Shown here piece after piece: positions 1 to 6,496 of a stretch of DNA of 16,400 nucleotides. The stretch lies in assembly GCA_966250375.1 (NCBI GenBank), contig CBINHE010000094.1, positions 1 to 16,400 of the forward strand. The letters are read 5' to 3'. The notes beneath the pieces are model-generated. The model was not told where the DNA came from, did not search any database, and saw only the letters and a program-made list of their open reading frames with translations. Numbering within the stretch: position 1 is the stretch's first letter; the number at the start of each line of letters is the position of its first letter. The stretch is from CAMLDH01 sp966250375. Its GTDB lineage: Bacteria > Pseudomonadota > Gammaproteobacteria > Burkholderiales > Burkholderiaceae_D. The translations under genes were made by a program, and so were the position numbers.

Positions 1-237
1 GCCTGCGGTGCTCGGTGTACATCACGTACACGTGCGCTCCTCGGCCCGACCTTGGCTCCCTTACACCAACCCGCAAACCGCTCTAGGGGGGAAGTTACCC
101 CTAGAACGGATCGACAGCCGGTAAAAGGGATCAATTACGCTGATCTCCGGTCCAATTGGGCGGTATGGGTTTGATAAAAATCAATACCGGCGAAATGCCG
201 GCTGGCATATTTCATTTAAATAAAAGCAACAATAAAC
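1..237. promoter_or_regulatory. Hairpin-rich leader upstream of thioesterase gene
   Basis: No gene is visible here. The stretch holds three inverted repeats: GTGTAC/GTACAC at 15-31 with a 5-nt loop; an 8-bp stem TCTAGGGG/CCCCTAGA at 82-105 with an 8-nt loop; and an imperfect pairing of CGGTA with TACCG (161-189) enclosing TTGAT/ATCAA. A further CCGGC/GCCGG stem lies at about 187-200. None is followed by a U-run, so they are not classical terminators. Operators or mRNA leader structures are possible, but this is inference. I could not pick a convincing -35/-10 pair. Confidence 0.3.
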
Positions 238-243
238 AAGGAG
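238..243 (+). promoter_or_regulatory. Ribosome binding site of thioesterase gene
   Basis: AAGGAG lies 7 nt upstream of the ATG at 251. This is a near-ideal Shine-Dalgarno sequence and it fixes the start of the thioesterase. Confidence 0.75.
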
Positions 244-250
244 AAGACAA

Positions 251-772
251 ATGACTGAACCCGCAATCAGAAGCGAAGCCTCTGCGCGAACAAAAACCTT
301 TGCGTGGGACGATCCCATGCTGGACGTGGAAGCGGCACGTTCTCTGAGCGGATTCGAATTCCTTACGAAGATGATGGAAGGGGAAGTGCCGGTGCCTCCC
401 GTCATGAAAATGATCGGATTCCGTCTGCTGAAGGTGGAGCGCGGCACAGTCGCGTTTGAATATGATCCGCACGAGTCTCACTACAACCCGATCGGCTCGG
501 TCCACGGCGGCATTCTGACAACCGTGTTGGATAGCGTGATGGGATGCTGCATTCATACCACGTTGCCGATGGGTGTCGGCTACACGACACTCGAAGTGAA
601 AGTGAACTTCGTGCGTGCGGTGTCCGCACAGACCGGCGTGATGCAATGTGAGGGCAGCCTCATTCACAGCGGATCGCGCGTGGCAACGTCGGAAGCCAGG
701 ATCGTCGATAAGCAGGGAAAACTGTACGCTCACGCCAATACGACTTGCCTGATCCTGTCGCCGCAACCATGA
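251..772 (+). CDS. PaaI-family hotdog-fold acyl-CoA thioesterase
   Basis: This 173-aa protein is probably a cytoplasmic acyl-CoA thioesterase that hydrolyses a CoA thioester; the substrate cannot be told from sequence. The hotdog core runs from about residue 45 to 168. Its hallmark is the segment around residues 76-97 with NPIGSVHGG followed by a long helix (ILTTVLDSVMG), then the strand motif TTLEVKVNFVRAV. In PaaI-type enzymes the HGG helix carries the active-site region and the protein forms multimers. About 40 N-terminal residues precede the core, as in many Burkholderiales members. The start is supported by AAGGAG at 238-243. The TGA stop overlaps the ATG of a MarR remnant (ATGA), so the two were once a translationally coupled pair, which is a common arrangement in this order. 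Family assignment is firm; the substrate is unknown. Confidence 0.88.
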   Translation: MTEPAIRSEASARTKTFAWDDPMLDVEAARSLSGFEFLTKMMEGEVPVPPVMKMIGFRLLKVERGTVAFEYDPHESHYNPIGSVHGGILTTVLDSVMGCCIHTTLPMGVGYTTLEVKVNFVRAVSAQTGVMQCEGSLIHSGSRVATSEARIVDKQGKLYAHANTTCLILSPQP

Positions 773-849
773 CTGAAGCGCCTTCCGCATCCATTGGCTA
801 TACCTGCTTCAATTTGCGCAAGCTGACGCGGACAATCACGCAGCGTTAG
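769..849 (+). pseudogene. N-terminal stub of a MarR-family regulator
   Basis: A 26-codon reading frame starts at an ATG overlapping the thioesterase stop and ends at TAG 847-849. Its translation includes GYTCFNLRKLTRTITQR, which resembles the first helix of MarR-family winged-helix regulators (pattern C-F-x-L-R-K-L-x-R-x-x-T-Q-R/L). In intact homologues this is followed by Y-D and the remaining 110 or so residues. Here the frame stops directly after Q-R, and I see no downstream MarR sequence before the AraC gene. I infer a deletion or rearrangement breakpoint near 845-850 that removed the DNA-binding domain. The alternative is a genuine small peptide; the close MarR resemblance and the ATGA coupling make a relic more likely. 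Confidence 0.55.
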
Positions 850-969
850 TGAGCTTGCCGATACGTGAGGCCCGGATTGCCCCCAAGCCCGAGGCGGCGC
901 CGTCCTGATTCGCTTGCGATCGGCTTTTACAGGAATCGAACTCGAGATCTTTGTCCCAAAGGGAAAAAC

Positions 970-2079
970 ATGAACGTCGCCAATCGAGCAAGAATGGAAC
1001 AGACTGTCTCATCGGCCTGGGTAAAGGGCGTGGCGGACATGCTTGCGACCGCTGGCTTGAACGTGGCCGCACTGTTCAAGGATGCCCATATGGATATCGC
1101 TGCATTGAACAATCCCGATGCGCGTTATCCTTCGAGCGGATTGAGCGCGTTGTGGACATGCGCCGCAATCGCGTCGAACAATCCTGCAATCGGCCTGACC
1201 GCCTCGCGCGGGGCCGTGCCATCCATGTTCGATGTGGTTGCATACGCCATGATGTCTTCCGACAGTCTGCTGGAAGGCTTGCAACGCTTGGCCCGCTTCG
1301 TCCACATCCTGACCGATGCGGCGACGGTAATAGTGAGCAAGGACCACGGCGGTCATTGGGTAAATTTCAATCTCAATGGCGACAGGCAAACAGTGCCAAG
1401 GCAGCGCAATGAGTTCAACATGATCACCGTGCTCAATTTTTGCCGTTGGCTTACCAAACGAGATATCTCTCCATCCGCTGTTGAAATCTCGTACTCGCTT
1501 CCAGCCGACATCAAGCCATACACCGATGCGTTTCAATGTCCCATCCATTTCGGCACATCGGAGAACCGCATGTTCTTCCCGGCGTCCGTGCTGGAATTGT
1601 CTCTCCCGACGTCAAATCCATTTCTGCGATCGTTGCATGATCAATACGCCAATTACCGCCTTGACAGATTGGTGCATGGAAAAATCAGTTTGAAGACACG
1701 CGATTACATCGTATCGAGACTGATGGATGGCGAGCCTTTGAAATCCGACATCGCCTCTGCAATGTGCATGAGCGAGCGCACGCTGCAAAGACGATTGCAA
1801 GAGGAGGGCACCTCATTCCAACAGGTCGTCGATAATGCGCGGCGTGCATTGGCTCAGGAATATTTGGGGCGTCACCATTTGTCGATGACGCAGGCGGCCT
1901 GTTTGCTTTGTTTCGCCGATCGCAGTGCTTTTGCACGCGCCTGCAAGCGATGGTTCGGGAAGTCGCCGCGGCGTTACCGCGATGATTTGCTCGCTGAGTC
2001 CGTAACCACCGATTCATTCCTGTCCGGTTATGTTACGGATCAGCAGCAGGGCTCTCGCATCAAAAATCGTCCTGATTAG
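970..2079 (+). CDS. AraC-family regulator with arabinose-binding-type N-terminal domain
   Basis: This 369-aa cytoplasmic transcription factor has an N-terminal domain (about residues 20-210) of the 'Arabinose_bd' type found in OruR/ArgR-like AraC proteins, with the typical motifs LxALWxxAAxxSNNPAIGL and DVVAYAMMSSDSLLEGLQRL. The C-terminal AraC domain (about 255-345) carries two helix-turn-helix units: DIASAMCMSERTLQRRL, then MTQAACLLCFADRSAFARAC followed by the signature WFGKSPRRYR. An in-frame start at 865 exists, but its first 35 residues are low-complexity and read through the rearranged area. ATG 970 with GGGAAA just upstream is preferred. The tail after the AraC domain (about 27 residues) is longer than usual, and its last codons lie in an 18-bp sequence repeated at 6479. 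The effector is unknown. It is convergent with the chemoreceptor gene. Confidence 0.85.
   Translation: MNVANRARMEQTVSSAWVKGVADMLATAGLNVAALFKDAHMDIAALNNPDARYPSSGLSALWTCAAIASNNPAIGLTASRGAVPSMFDVVAYAMMSSDSLLEGLQRLARFVHILTDAATVIVSKDHGGHWVNFNLNGDRQTVPRQRNEFNMITVLNFCRWLTKRDISPSAVEISYSLPADIKPYTDAFQCPIHFGTSENRMFFPASVLELSLPTSNPFLRSLHDQYANYRLDRLVHGKISLKTRDYIVSRLMDGEPLKSDIASAMCMSERTLQRRLQEEGTSFQQVVDNARRALAQEYLGRHHLSMTQAACLLCFADRSAFARACKRWFGKSPRRYRDDLLAESVTTDSFLSGYVTDQQQGSRIKNRPD
2059..2076. repeat. 18-bp direct repeat, copy 1
   Basis: ATCAAAAATCGTCCTGAT occurs here, inside the last codons of the AraC gene, and again identically at 6479-6496, where it abuts the stop of the diguanylate cyclase gene. Flanking bases differ. 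The two copies bracket about 4.4 kb containing the chemoreceptor, the MITE-like element, the porin operon and the IS4 relic. Confidence 0.8.
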
Positions 2080-2174
2080 TTCAGCGTAAGCGCCATGTGT
2101 AATCTTGCGCCCTGGAGCTTGTCAGGAACCGGGGATATATAGTTTCTTAAAGCGCTACAGGCCGCGTCTCCATG

Positions 2175-3863
2175 CTAAAACTGCTCCCAGTTGTCAGCGT
2201 CGACGGATTTTGTGTTGGCCACCATCTTGGGGTTTTTTCTCGGGGTGCTAATATGTTTTACAGTGGAAGTTTCCGGTGCGCGCAGCGTCACGTCAATCCC
2301 CTTACGTACCGGCGCCGCACCTTGCTGTTCATTAAGTTTGAACACGCTGACCACTTGCGCCAAGCCTGCCGACTGCTCCTGTAAGGATTCGGCCGCAGCG
2401 GCTGCTTCTTCAACCAGCGCTGCATTTTGCTGCGTCATCTCATCCATCTGCATAATCGCCCGGCCAATTTCCTCGATTCCCGAACTTTGTTCCTGGCTGG
2501 CCGCTGTAATCTCGCTCATGATGTCTGTTACGCGCCTGACGCTTTCGACGATCTCGTTCATGGTGGTACCGGCCTGATCGACCAGCTTGGCGCCGGCATC
2601 GACCTTCTCTACTGAATCGCCGATCAAGGTTTTGATTTCCTTGGCGGCGGCGGCCGAGCGCTGGGCCAGATTGCGCACTTCGGATGCCACCACGGCGAAG
2701 CCTCTGCCTTGTTCGCCGGCACGGGCCGCTTCCACGGCAGCATTCAAGGCCAGGATATTGGTCTGGAAGGCGATGCCGTCGATCACGCCAATGATGTCGA
2801 CGATCTTCTTGGCCGAATCGTTGATCGAACCCATTGTATCGACCACTTGCGACACTACCGCCCCGCCTTTTTGCGCGACTTCCGAGGCGGATGCCGCCAA
2901 CTGATTGGCTTGGCGCGCATTGTCGGCATTTTGCTTGACGGCCGAGGTCAGCTCTTCCATCGACGAGGCGGTTTCTTCGAGCGAGCCGGCTTGCTGCTCG
3001 GTGCGCGAGGACAAATCGAGATTGCCGCCGGCGATCTGACCGGAAGCGGTGGCTATCGTATCGGTGCCGCTGCGCACCTCACCGACGATCAAGGCCAGGC
3101 TATCGCGCATGGCCTTGATCGCGAACAGCAGGCTCGATTGATCGCCGGCCTTGGTCTCGATGCGGGCAGCGAGATCGCCAGAGGCAATTTTTCCGGCGAC
3201 CTCGACTGCATATGCTGGTTCGCTACCCATTTGCGTCAACAGCGAGCGGGCAATCAGGACGCCGAAGACGAGTGTCGACACCAGGCCGGCCAAGCCGATG
3301 ACGGCGCCCGTCATTATCGTCCGGTCGGCATCGTCGATGGCGTGGCCGATCGTGCCGGTAAAGCGCTGGTTCGCGGCTTCCCGAAATGTGGTCAGATCCT
3401 TGCGGTAGACATCGAGTTTTGCTGACATCGACTGGAGCGCTTTTGGGTCCAGCGTACCGGTCTTGTTTACCATGCTCAAGGCGACCTCGGAGGCGGCCGC
3501 ATAGTAGGCGTCGAATTCCGTTGCGAGGCGCTGCAATATCTCGGTTTGTTCCGCGTCGATTGCACGCAGTTTGGTGTAGTTGGCCCGGATTTTCGCGGCG
3601 ATTGTATCGGCCACCTGCAATTGATCCTTTTCGCCGGAGGCGGCGGCCCCGTTCAGATTATCGATGATCTTGTCGAGCGCGCCGATGTTTTCCGTGGTCG
3701 CGTCGAGCACCGGGAACTGCACATCCCGCACGCTGACCAGGCGGCTATTGTTTTGCTGGAATACAAGGGTGGTGGAACCCAGATAGAGCGCCATGCACGC
3801 CATGGCGATAATAGGGGCGGACAACACTTTCCACAGGAGCGGCATGTGATTCAGGAATTTCAT
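2175..3863 (-). CDS. Methyl-accepting chemotaxis protein with NWEQF tether
   Basis: This 562-aa inner-membrane chemoreceptor senses a ligand in the periplasm and controls CheA through CheW. Transmembrane segment 1 is at about residues 9-32. The periplasmic four-helix-bundle-type sensor spans about 33-182, TM2 about 184-208 and HAMP about 209-262. The long coiled-coil signalling domain follows, with its conserved hairpin tip at about 361-395 (DGIAFQTNILALNAAVEAAR, then AGEQGRGFAVVASEVRNLAQ). Glu/Gln-rich methylation helices flank the tip. The protein ends in NWEQF, matching the NWETF-type C-terminal pentapeptide that docks CheR/CheB. Two ATGs are adjacent (3866 and 3863). GAGG lies only 2 nt from the first but 5 nt from the second, so 3863 was chosen. 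No che genes are nearby; it is an orphan receptor. Confidence 0.93.
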   Translation of the reverse strand: MKFLNHMPLLWKVLSAPIIAMACMALYLGSTTLVFQQNNSRLVSVRDVQFPVLDATTENIGALDKIIDNLNGAAASGEKDQLQVADTIAAKIRANYTKLRAIDAEQTEILQRLATEFDAYYAAASEVALSMVNKTGTLDPKALQSMSAKLDVYRKDLTTFREAANQRFTGTIGHAIDDADRTIMTGAVIGLAGLVSTLVFGVLIARSLLTQMGSEPAYAVEVAGKIASGDLAARIETKAGDQSSLLFAIKAMRDSLALIVGEVRSGTDTIATASGQIAGGNLDLSSRTEQQAGSLEETASSMEELTSAVKQNADNARQANQLAASASEVAQKGGAVVSQVVDTMGSINDSAKKIVDIIGVIDGIAFQTNILALNAAVEAARAGEQGRGFAVVASEVRNLAQRSAAAAKEIKTLIGDSVEKVDAGAKLVDQAGTTMNEIVESVRRVTDIMSEITAASQEQSSGIEEIGRAIMQMDEMTQQNAALVEEAAAAAESLQEQSAGLAQVVSVFKLNEQQGAAPVRKGIDVTLRAPETSTVKHISTPRKNPKMVANTKSVDADNWEQF

Positions 3864-3936
3864 CATAACCTCGTCAATGTCAATGCAGGAATCAAACTCA
3901 CCGAAAATTCTTGCCTGGATGGTCTGCTACCTTATG

Positions 3937-4155
3937 CTAAGTAAGTGGTCAAAAGTCTTTTGACATAAATCAGAAAACTGCGATGCCTTTGAAATACGCA
4001 AGCAAACATTCAACGGGTACTGTTCGAGCTCCTTCCCCTTCAAGGGGAAGGCTGGGATGGGGATGGGTTTCATCTTGCCGCTTTTAACCCATCCCCATCC
4101 CTTGAAGGGGAGAGAATTCCTTCGCTTGTCAAAAGACTTTTGACCACTTGCTTAG
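3937..4155. mobile_element. MITE-like non-coding element with 28-bp terminal inverted repeats
   Basis: The outer arms 3937-3964 and 4128-4155 are inverted copies matching at 27 of 28 positions, starting CTAAGTAAGTGGTC and ending CTTAC/GCTTAG. Each arm contains its own 17-nt palindrome, GTCAAAAG-N-CTTTTGAC. Inside lie a 21-nt near-perfect palindrome at 4031-4051 (CCTTCCCCTT-C-AAGGGGAAGG) and a 16-bp inverted repeat, GGGATGGGGATGGGTT (4054-4069) with its complement at 4086-4101, loop 16 nt. There is no reading frame. The 219-bp size, TIRs and non-coding interior fit a MITE or compound palindromic intergenic repeat. No clear target-site duplication was found outside the arms. It sits between the start of the chemoreceptor gene and the 3' end of the porin operon. 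Confidence 0.65.
4031..4101. repeat. Nested palindromes in core of MITE-like element
   Basis: A palindrome of pyrimidine/purine blocks (CCTTCCCCTT / AAGGGGAAGG) is followed by a 16-bp stem with a 16-nt loop (4054-4069 / 4086-4101). CCCTTGAAGGGG at 4099-4110 echoes the first palindrome. C-rich palindromes built on CCCCTTCAAGGGG and CATCCCCATCC look like dispersed intergenic repeats of proteobacteria; only a genome search can show that. Confidence 0.7.
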
Positions 4156-4216
4156 TAGTCAGTCAAGTTGAATCGACGGGAAAGAAGTCGATGGATTTTT
4201 TAGTCTGCAAGGGCGA

Positions 4217-4251
4217 GGAGGCCGCATAGTACTAATCCTGCATCGGCCTCC
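4217..4251 (-). terminator. Possible terminator hairpin of the porin operon
   Basis: An 8-bp stem GGAGGCCG (4217-4224) / CGGCCTCC (4244-4251) with a 19-nt loop lies 29 nt past the stop of the periplasmic binding protein. There is no U-run after it on the minus strand, so intrinsic termination is uncertain. A processing or stabilising hairpin is an alternative. Confidence 0.35.
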
Positions 4252-4279
4252 AGCGCACCACCATGGCAGGATTCCCACC

Positions 4280-4702
4280 TCAGGGCGCCAGCAATACCTT
4301 GACGCTGCCGTCTACCGCGCTCTTGTCAATGTAGCCGATCCCCCCGGGATTGCCGGCGAGTTGCTTCTTCATTTCGGCGTTGTCGGCAACCTCCTTCGGC
4401 GGCTGCCCCTTGCCAGTGAAGATCAACTTCGCCCTGTAGCTCTTGATTTGAGTGGCATCCTTGCCAGTAACCTTGGCGTAGAAGTCGTTGCGCGTAGCCG
4501 CGCCTTCGGCCTGGTCCAGCGGCACCGCTGCGGAACCGTCTGGAAAGGCGTTGAGCTTGCCCAAAAATATCTGTGACACTTGGTCGGGCGTCAGACTTGT
4601 GACTGGGCTCTTGGCGGCGGCTACCACCACCACCTCGGCGTGCGCAAAGCATGACGCAGCCAGCAAGGCGACTGCAGTAATGAATCGAGTTGTTGTTTTC
4701 AT
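4280..4702 (-). CDS. Small PstS-like periplasmic substrate-binding protein
   Basis: This 140-aa secreted protein has a signal peptide at about 1-22 (MKTTTRF, hydrophobic core, SCFAHA|E). The mature part resembles a single lobe of phosphate/PstS-type binding proteins: SLTPDQVSQIFLGKLNAFPDG, then RNDFYAKVTGKD, and the terminal NPGGIGYIDKSAVDGSVKVL. Family members are about twice this size in full PstS proteins; stand-alone short versions are common and usually annotated as phosphate ABC transporter substrate-binding proteins without proof. It starts 13 nt after the porin stop, and its ribosome binding site (TAAGGA) overlaps that stop codon, so the pair is translationally linked. No ABC permease or ATPase is nearby, which argues against a classical transporter. 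The ligand is unknown. Confidence 0.8.
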   Translation of the reverse strand: MKTTTRFITAVALLAASCFAHAEVVVVAAAKSPVTSLTPDQVSQIFLGKLNAFPDGSAAVPLDQAEGAATRNDFYAKVTGKDATQIKSYRAKLIFTGKGQPPKEVADNAEMKKQLAGNPGGIGYIDKSAVDGSVKVLLAP

Positions 4703-4715
4703 TTCCCGTGGTTCC

Positions 4716-5819
4716 TTAAAATACGAAATCGACAGCAGCTGAAATCAGGGTGAACTTGGAGCCGGGCTGGAAGCTGGCCGTGGGGGTATTCAGGCTCATG
4801 GCGCCGATTGAGTTATTGCCCAGGTTGACACGCTCGTACTGCAGCTTGAAGTCGGCATTCTTGGCGAAGTTCCAACGCATGCCAAAGGTGGGCCCGGTTT
4901 GCGCAGCGTTGCCGAAGCCCGGGCCTATCTGGCGAATCTTCGTATACCCCGCATACGGTGTGAAATCGCCGATTCGGTATCCACCGAGCACGTATGCGCC
5001 AACCCGGTCGGTGCGGCCACCCAACTTGTCCAGCGCCGCCTCCCCCATCAGGAACCAGTTGCCTGGATCGTAGGTGGCACCCAACGTGAATAGCTTGAAC
5101 GGCGTATCCATCACACCGAGCCGCGCGATTGTCAGTTGCTGTTGGTGATAGGCGGCATGGAAGGTGGTCGCGCCGTACTCGGTGTTATTAACGACGCCGA
5201 TGACCTCGTTCGCCTTGGCCCGAGCGCCGTTCAAAAAATCATACGCCAACTTGATCTCGTTACTACCATAGTAGAGGGTGGTGGTGTTCACCACCTTGCC
5301 GCTGTGGAAGCGGTACGAGGCATCAATGCCGTCGCTGTTGGTGATCGGAAGAATCGCGTAGAACGAGGGCGGCACCCGAACGGCCGGATTGACGTAGCCG
5401 ACCTTGCGGGTGTCCGAGATTAAATACGTCGCCAGCGCGATACGCCCCACGCGCACGCTGAGGTCGGGCGTGAACGCGTATTTGACATTAGCCCATTCGA
5501 CGATGGGGTTGTAGGAGTTGTTCCATTGCTGCTCGGAGACGAGCTGCACCACTGCGGAGAGTTTGTTGGTAAATTGCGCATCCACTTGGCCGCCGAGACG
5601 GCTGTCGGTGGTCGTGGTCCACTTGCGGGTAGCGCCGGGGCCGTTCGGCTGAAAGCCAGCAACGAAGTCGGCGGTGTCCAAGCTCGAGCGGACCGCGCCC
5701 ACGGTACCGAAGCCGCTGAATCTGAACTTGGGATTGTCGCCATCGGCATGCGCTGCACTCATGCCTCCCACAGCCATTGCCGCTATCGCGGCGGCAATAT
5801 ATCGTGTCCTTACACTCAT
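4716..5819 (-). CDS. Outer-membrane porin-like beta-barrel protein
   Basis: This 367-aa outer-membrane protein has a signal peptide at about 1-25 (MSVRTRYIAAAIAAMAVGG, then SAAHA|D). Alternating amphipathic strands typical of a transmembrane beta-barrel run through the mature part: FRFSGFGTVGAV, DAQFTNKLSAVVQLVSEQ, WANVKYAFTPDLSVRVGRIA, GAYVLGGYRIGDFTPYAGYT. The last strand ends FTLISAAVDFVF with a C-terminal Phe, the signal recognised by the BAM machinery. AAAAGGAG (5828-5835) 8 nt upstream supports the start. It is the first gene of a two-gene operon with the periplasmic binding protein, which suggests that the two handle the same solute or envelope signal. The specificity cannot be read; a general porin or an OprO/P- or DcaP-like channel are alternatives. 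Confidence 0.82.
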   Translation of the reverse strand: MSVRTRYIAAAIAAMAVGGMSAAHADGDNPKFRFSGFGTVGAVRSSLDTADFVAGFQPNGPGATRKWTTTTDSRLGGQVDAQFTNKLSAVVQLVSEQQWNNSYNPIVEWANVKYAFTPDLSVRVGRIALATYLISDTRKVGYVNPAVRVPPSFYAILPITNSDGIDASYRFHSGKVVNTTTLYYGSNEIKLAYDFLNGARAKANEVIGVVNNTEYGATTFHAAYHQQQLTIARLGVMDTPFKLFTLGATYDPGNWFLMGEAALDKLGGRTDRVGAYVLGGYRIGDFTPYAGYTKIRQIGPGFGNAAQTGPTFGMRWNFAKNADFKLQYERVNLGNNSIGAMSLNTPTASFQPGSKFTLISAAVDFVF

Positions 5820-5827
5820 TCCAACTG

Positions 5828-5835
5828 CTCCTTTT
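5828..5835 (-). promoter_or_regulatory. Ribosome binding site of porin gene
   Basis: On the minus strand AAAAGGAG stands 8 nt before the ATG of the porin gene, a strong Shine-Dalgarno that settles the start. Confidence 0.7.
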
Positions 5836-5910
5836 AGTAAGCCTCTTTGCGGAGGTGGTAAAAAATCATGGAACTTTCGACGTGGTTCAAACGAGGTGTA
5901 ACTGTTCAGT

Positions 5911-6023
5911 CCTTATGAGAAGGCTTTAAAAAAGTCGGAAATCAATGGATCAGGTCGCTTGGGAAAGCCGGTTTTTGCCAGGAGTAGCCAATGTTGTGGT
6001 TTTTTTAAAGCCTTCTCATAAGG
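5911..6023. repeat. 23-bp perfect inverted repeat at the IS4 relic
   Basis: The arms 5911-5933 and 6001-6023 are exact reverse complements (CCTTATGAGAAGG followed by CTTTAAAAAA), separated by 67 bp. The right arm lies in the transposase coding frame (residues V-F-L-K-P-S-H-K-G). The left arm lies upstream of its start and about 92 bp upstream of the divergent porin start. The pairing could form a hairpin in transcripts entering the element, or the left arm may be an inverted duplication made during IS rearrangement. Confidence 0.8.
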
Positions 6024-6478
6024 GTTTAAAAATTGATCTGTGGCAACGTTATCACGGAATGAACCGGGACTTCTTTTTTGATCAGTACGTCGGCTTACTG
6101 CTGTTGTATTTTTTCACTCCTGCGGTTGCCGCATTGCGCGGCTTGCAGAAAATCACCGGCTTGGTGTCAGTGTGCCGTCATCTGAATGCCCAAGCGTGTC
6201 CCGTAGTGCCCTCTCGGAAAAGCGGGAACCGTGTTCGACCCTGAACTGTTGCGAGAAATTTTATGTGGCTGCGCAAGCGGCGTTGCGCCCGCTGATTGCG
6301 GTGGACGGCCGCCTGCTGCCTGCCTTGCCGTGCATGGTGGAGGCGCTCTGGCAAGACGGCCGCCATCGGGCCGCCAAGCTGCCTTTGCATTTCGAAGTCG
6401 GGTGCGGCATTGCGGTCGATGCCAGCATAACCCCAGGCAATGCGGGCGAAGTGCGGCAACTGCGCCAGCGCCGCCAGG
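5945..6478 (+). pseudogene. Decayed, truncated IS4-family transposase
   Basis: This is the N-terminal half of an IS4-type DDE transposase split over three frames. Frame 2 from 5945 gives MDQVAWESRFLPGVANVVV..., then KIDLWQRYHGMNRDFFFDQY and LRGLQKITGL. Frame 1 around 6190 gives SRSALSEK. Frame 3 at 6228-6260 gives TVFDPELLREIL. Frame 1 from about 6262 gives AAQAALRPLIAVDGRLLPAL and HRAAKLPLHFEV...TPGNAGEVRQLR. At least three frameshifts are therefore needed. The catalytic Asp of the AVDG motif is present. Everything after TPGNAGE, including the last catalytic Glu region, is missing. Homology stops just before the 18-bp repeat at 6479. It cannot be active. It lies between the divergent porin operon and the convergent diguanylate cyclase gene. 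Confidence 0.82.
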
Positions 6479-6496
6479 ATCAAAAATCGTCCTGAT
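6479..6496. repeat. 18-bp direct repeat, copy 2
   Basis: This is identical to 2059-2076. Here it forms the junction between the truncated IS4 sequence and the diguanylate cyclase gene, and its last base is part of the cyclase TGA stop (minus strand). In this copy the sequence is bounded by GATC on both sides. Confidence 0.8.

Noticed and set aside
928..968. tRNA-like sequence (GGAATCGAAC resembles a reversed T-arm, with a CTTTG/CAAAG pair nearby)
   Set aside because: The T-stem does not pair, the anticodon loop would be only 3 nt, and no acceptor or D-arm is visible; at most a fragment, more likely chance.
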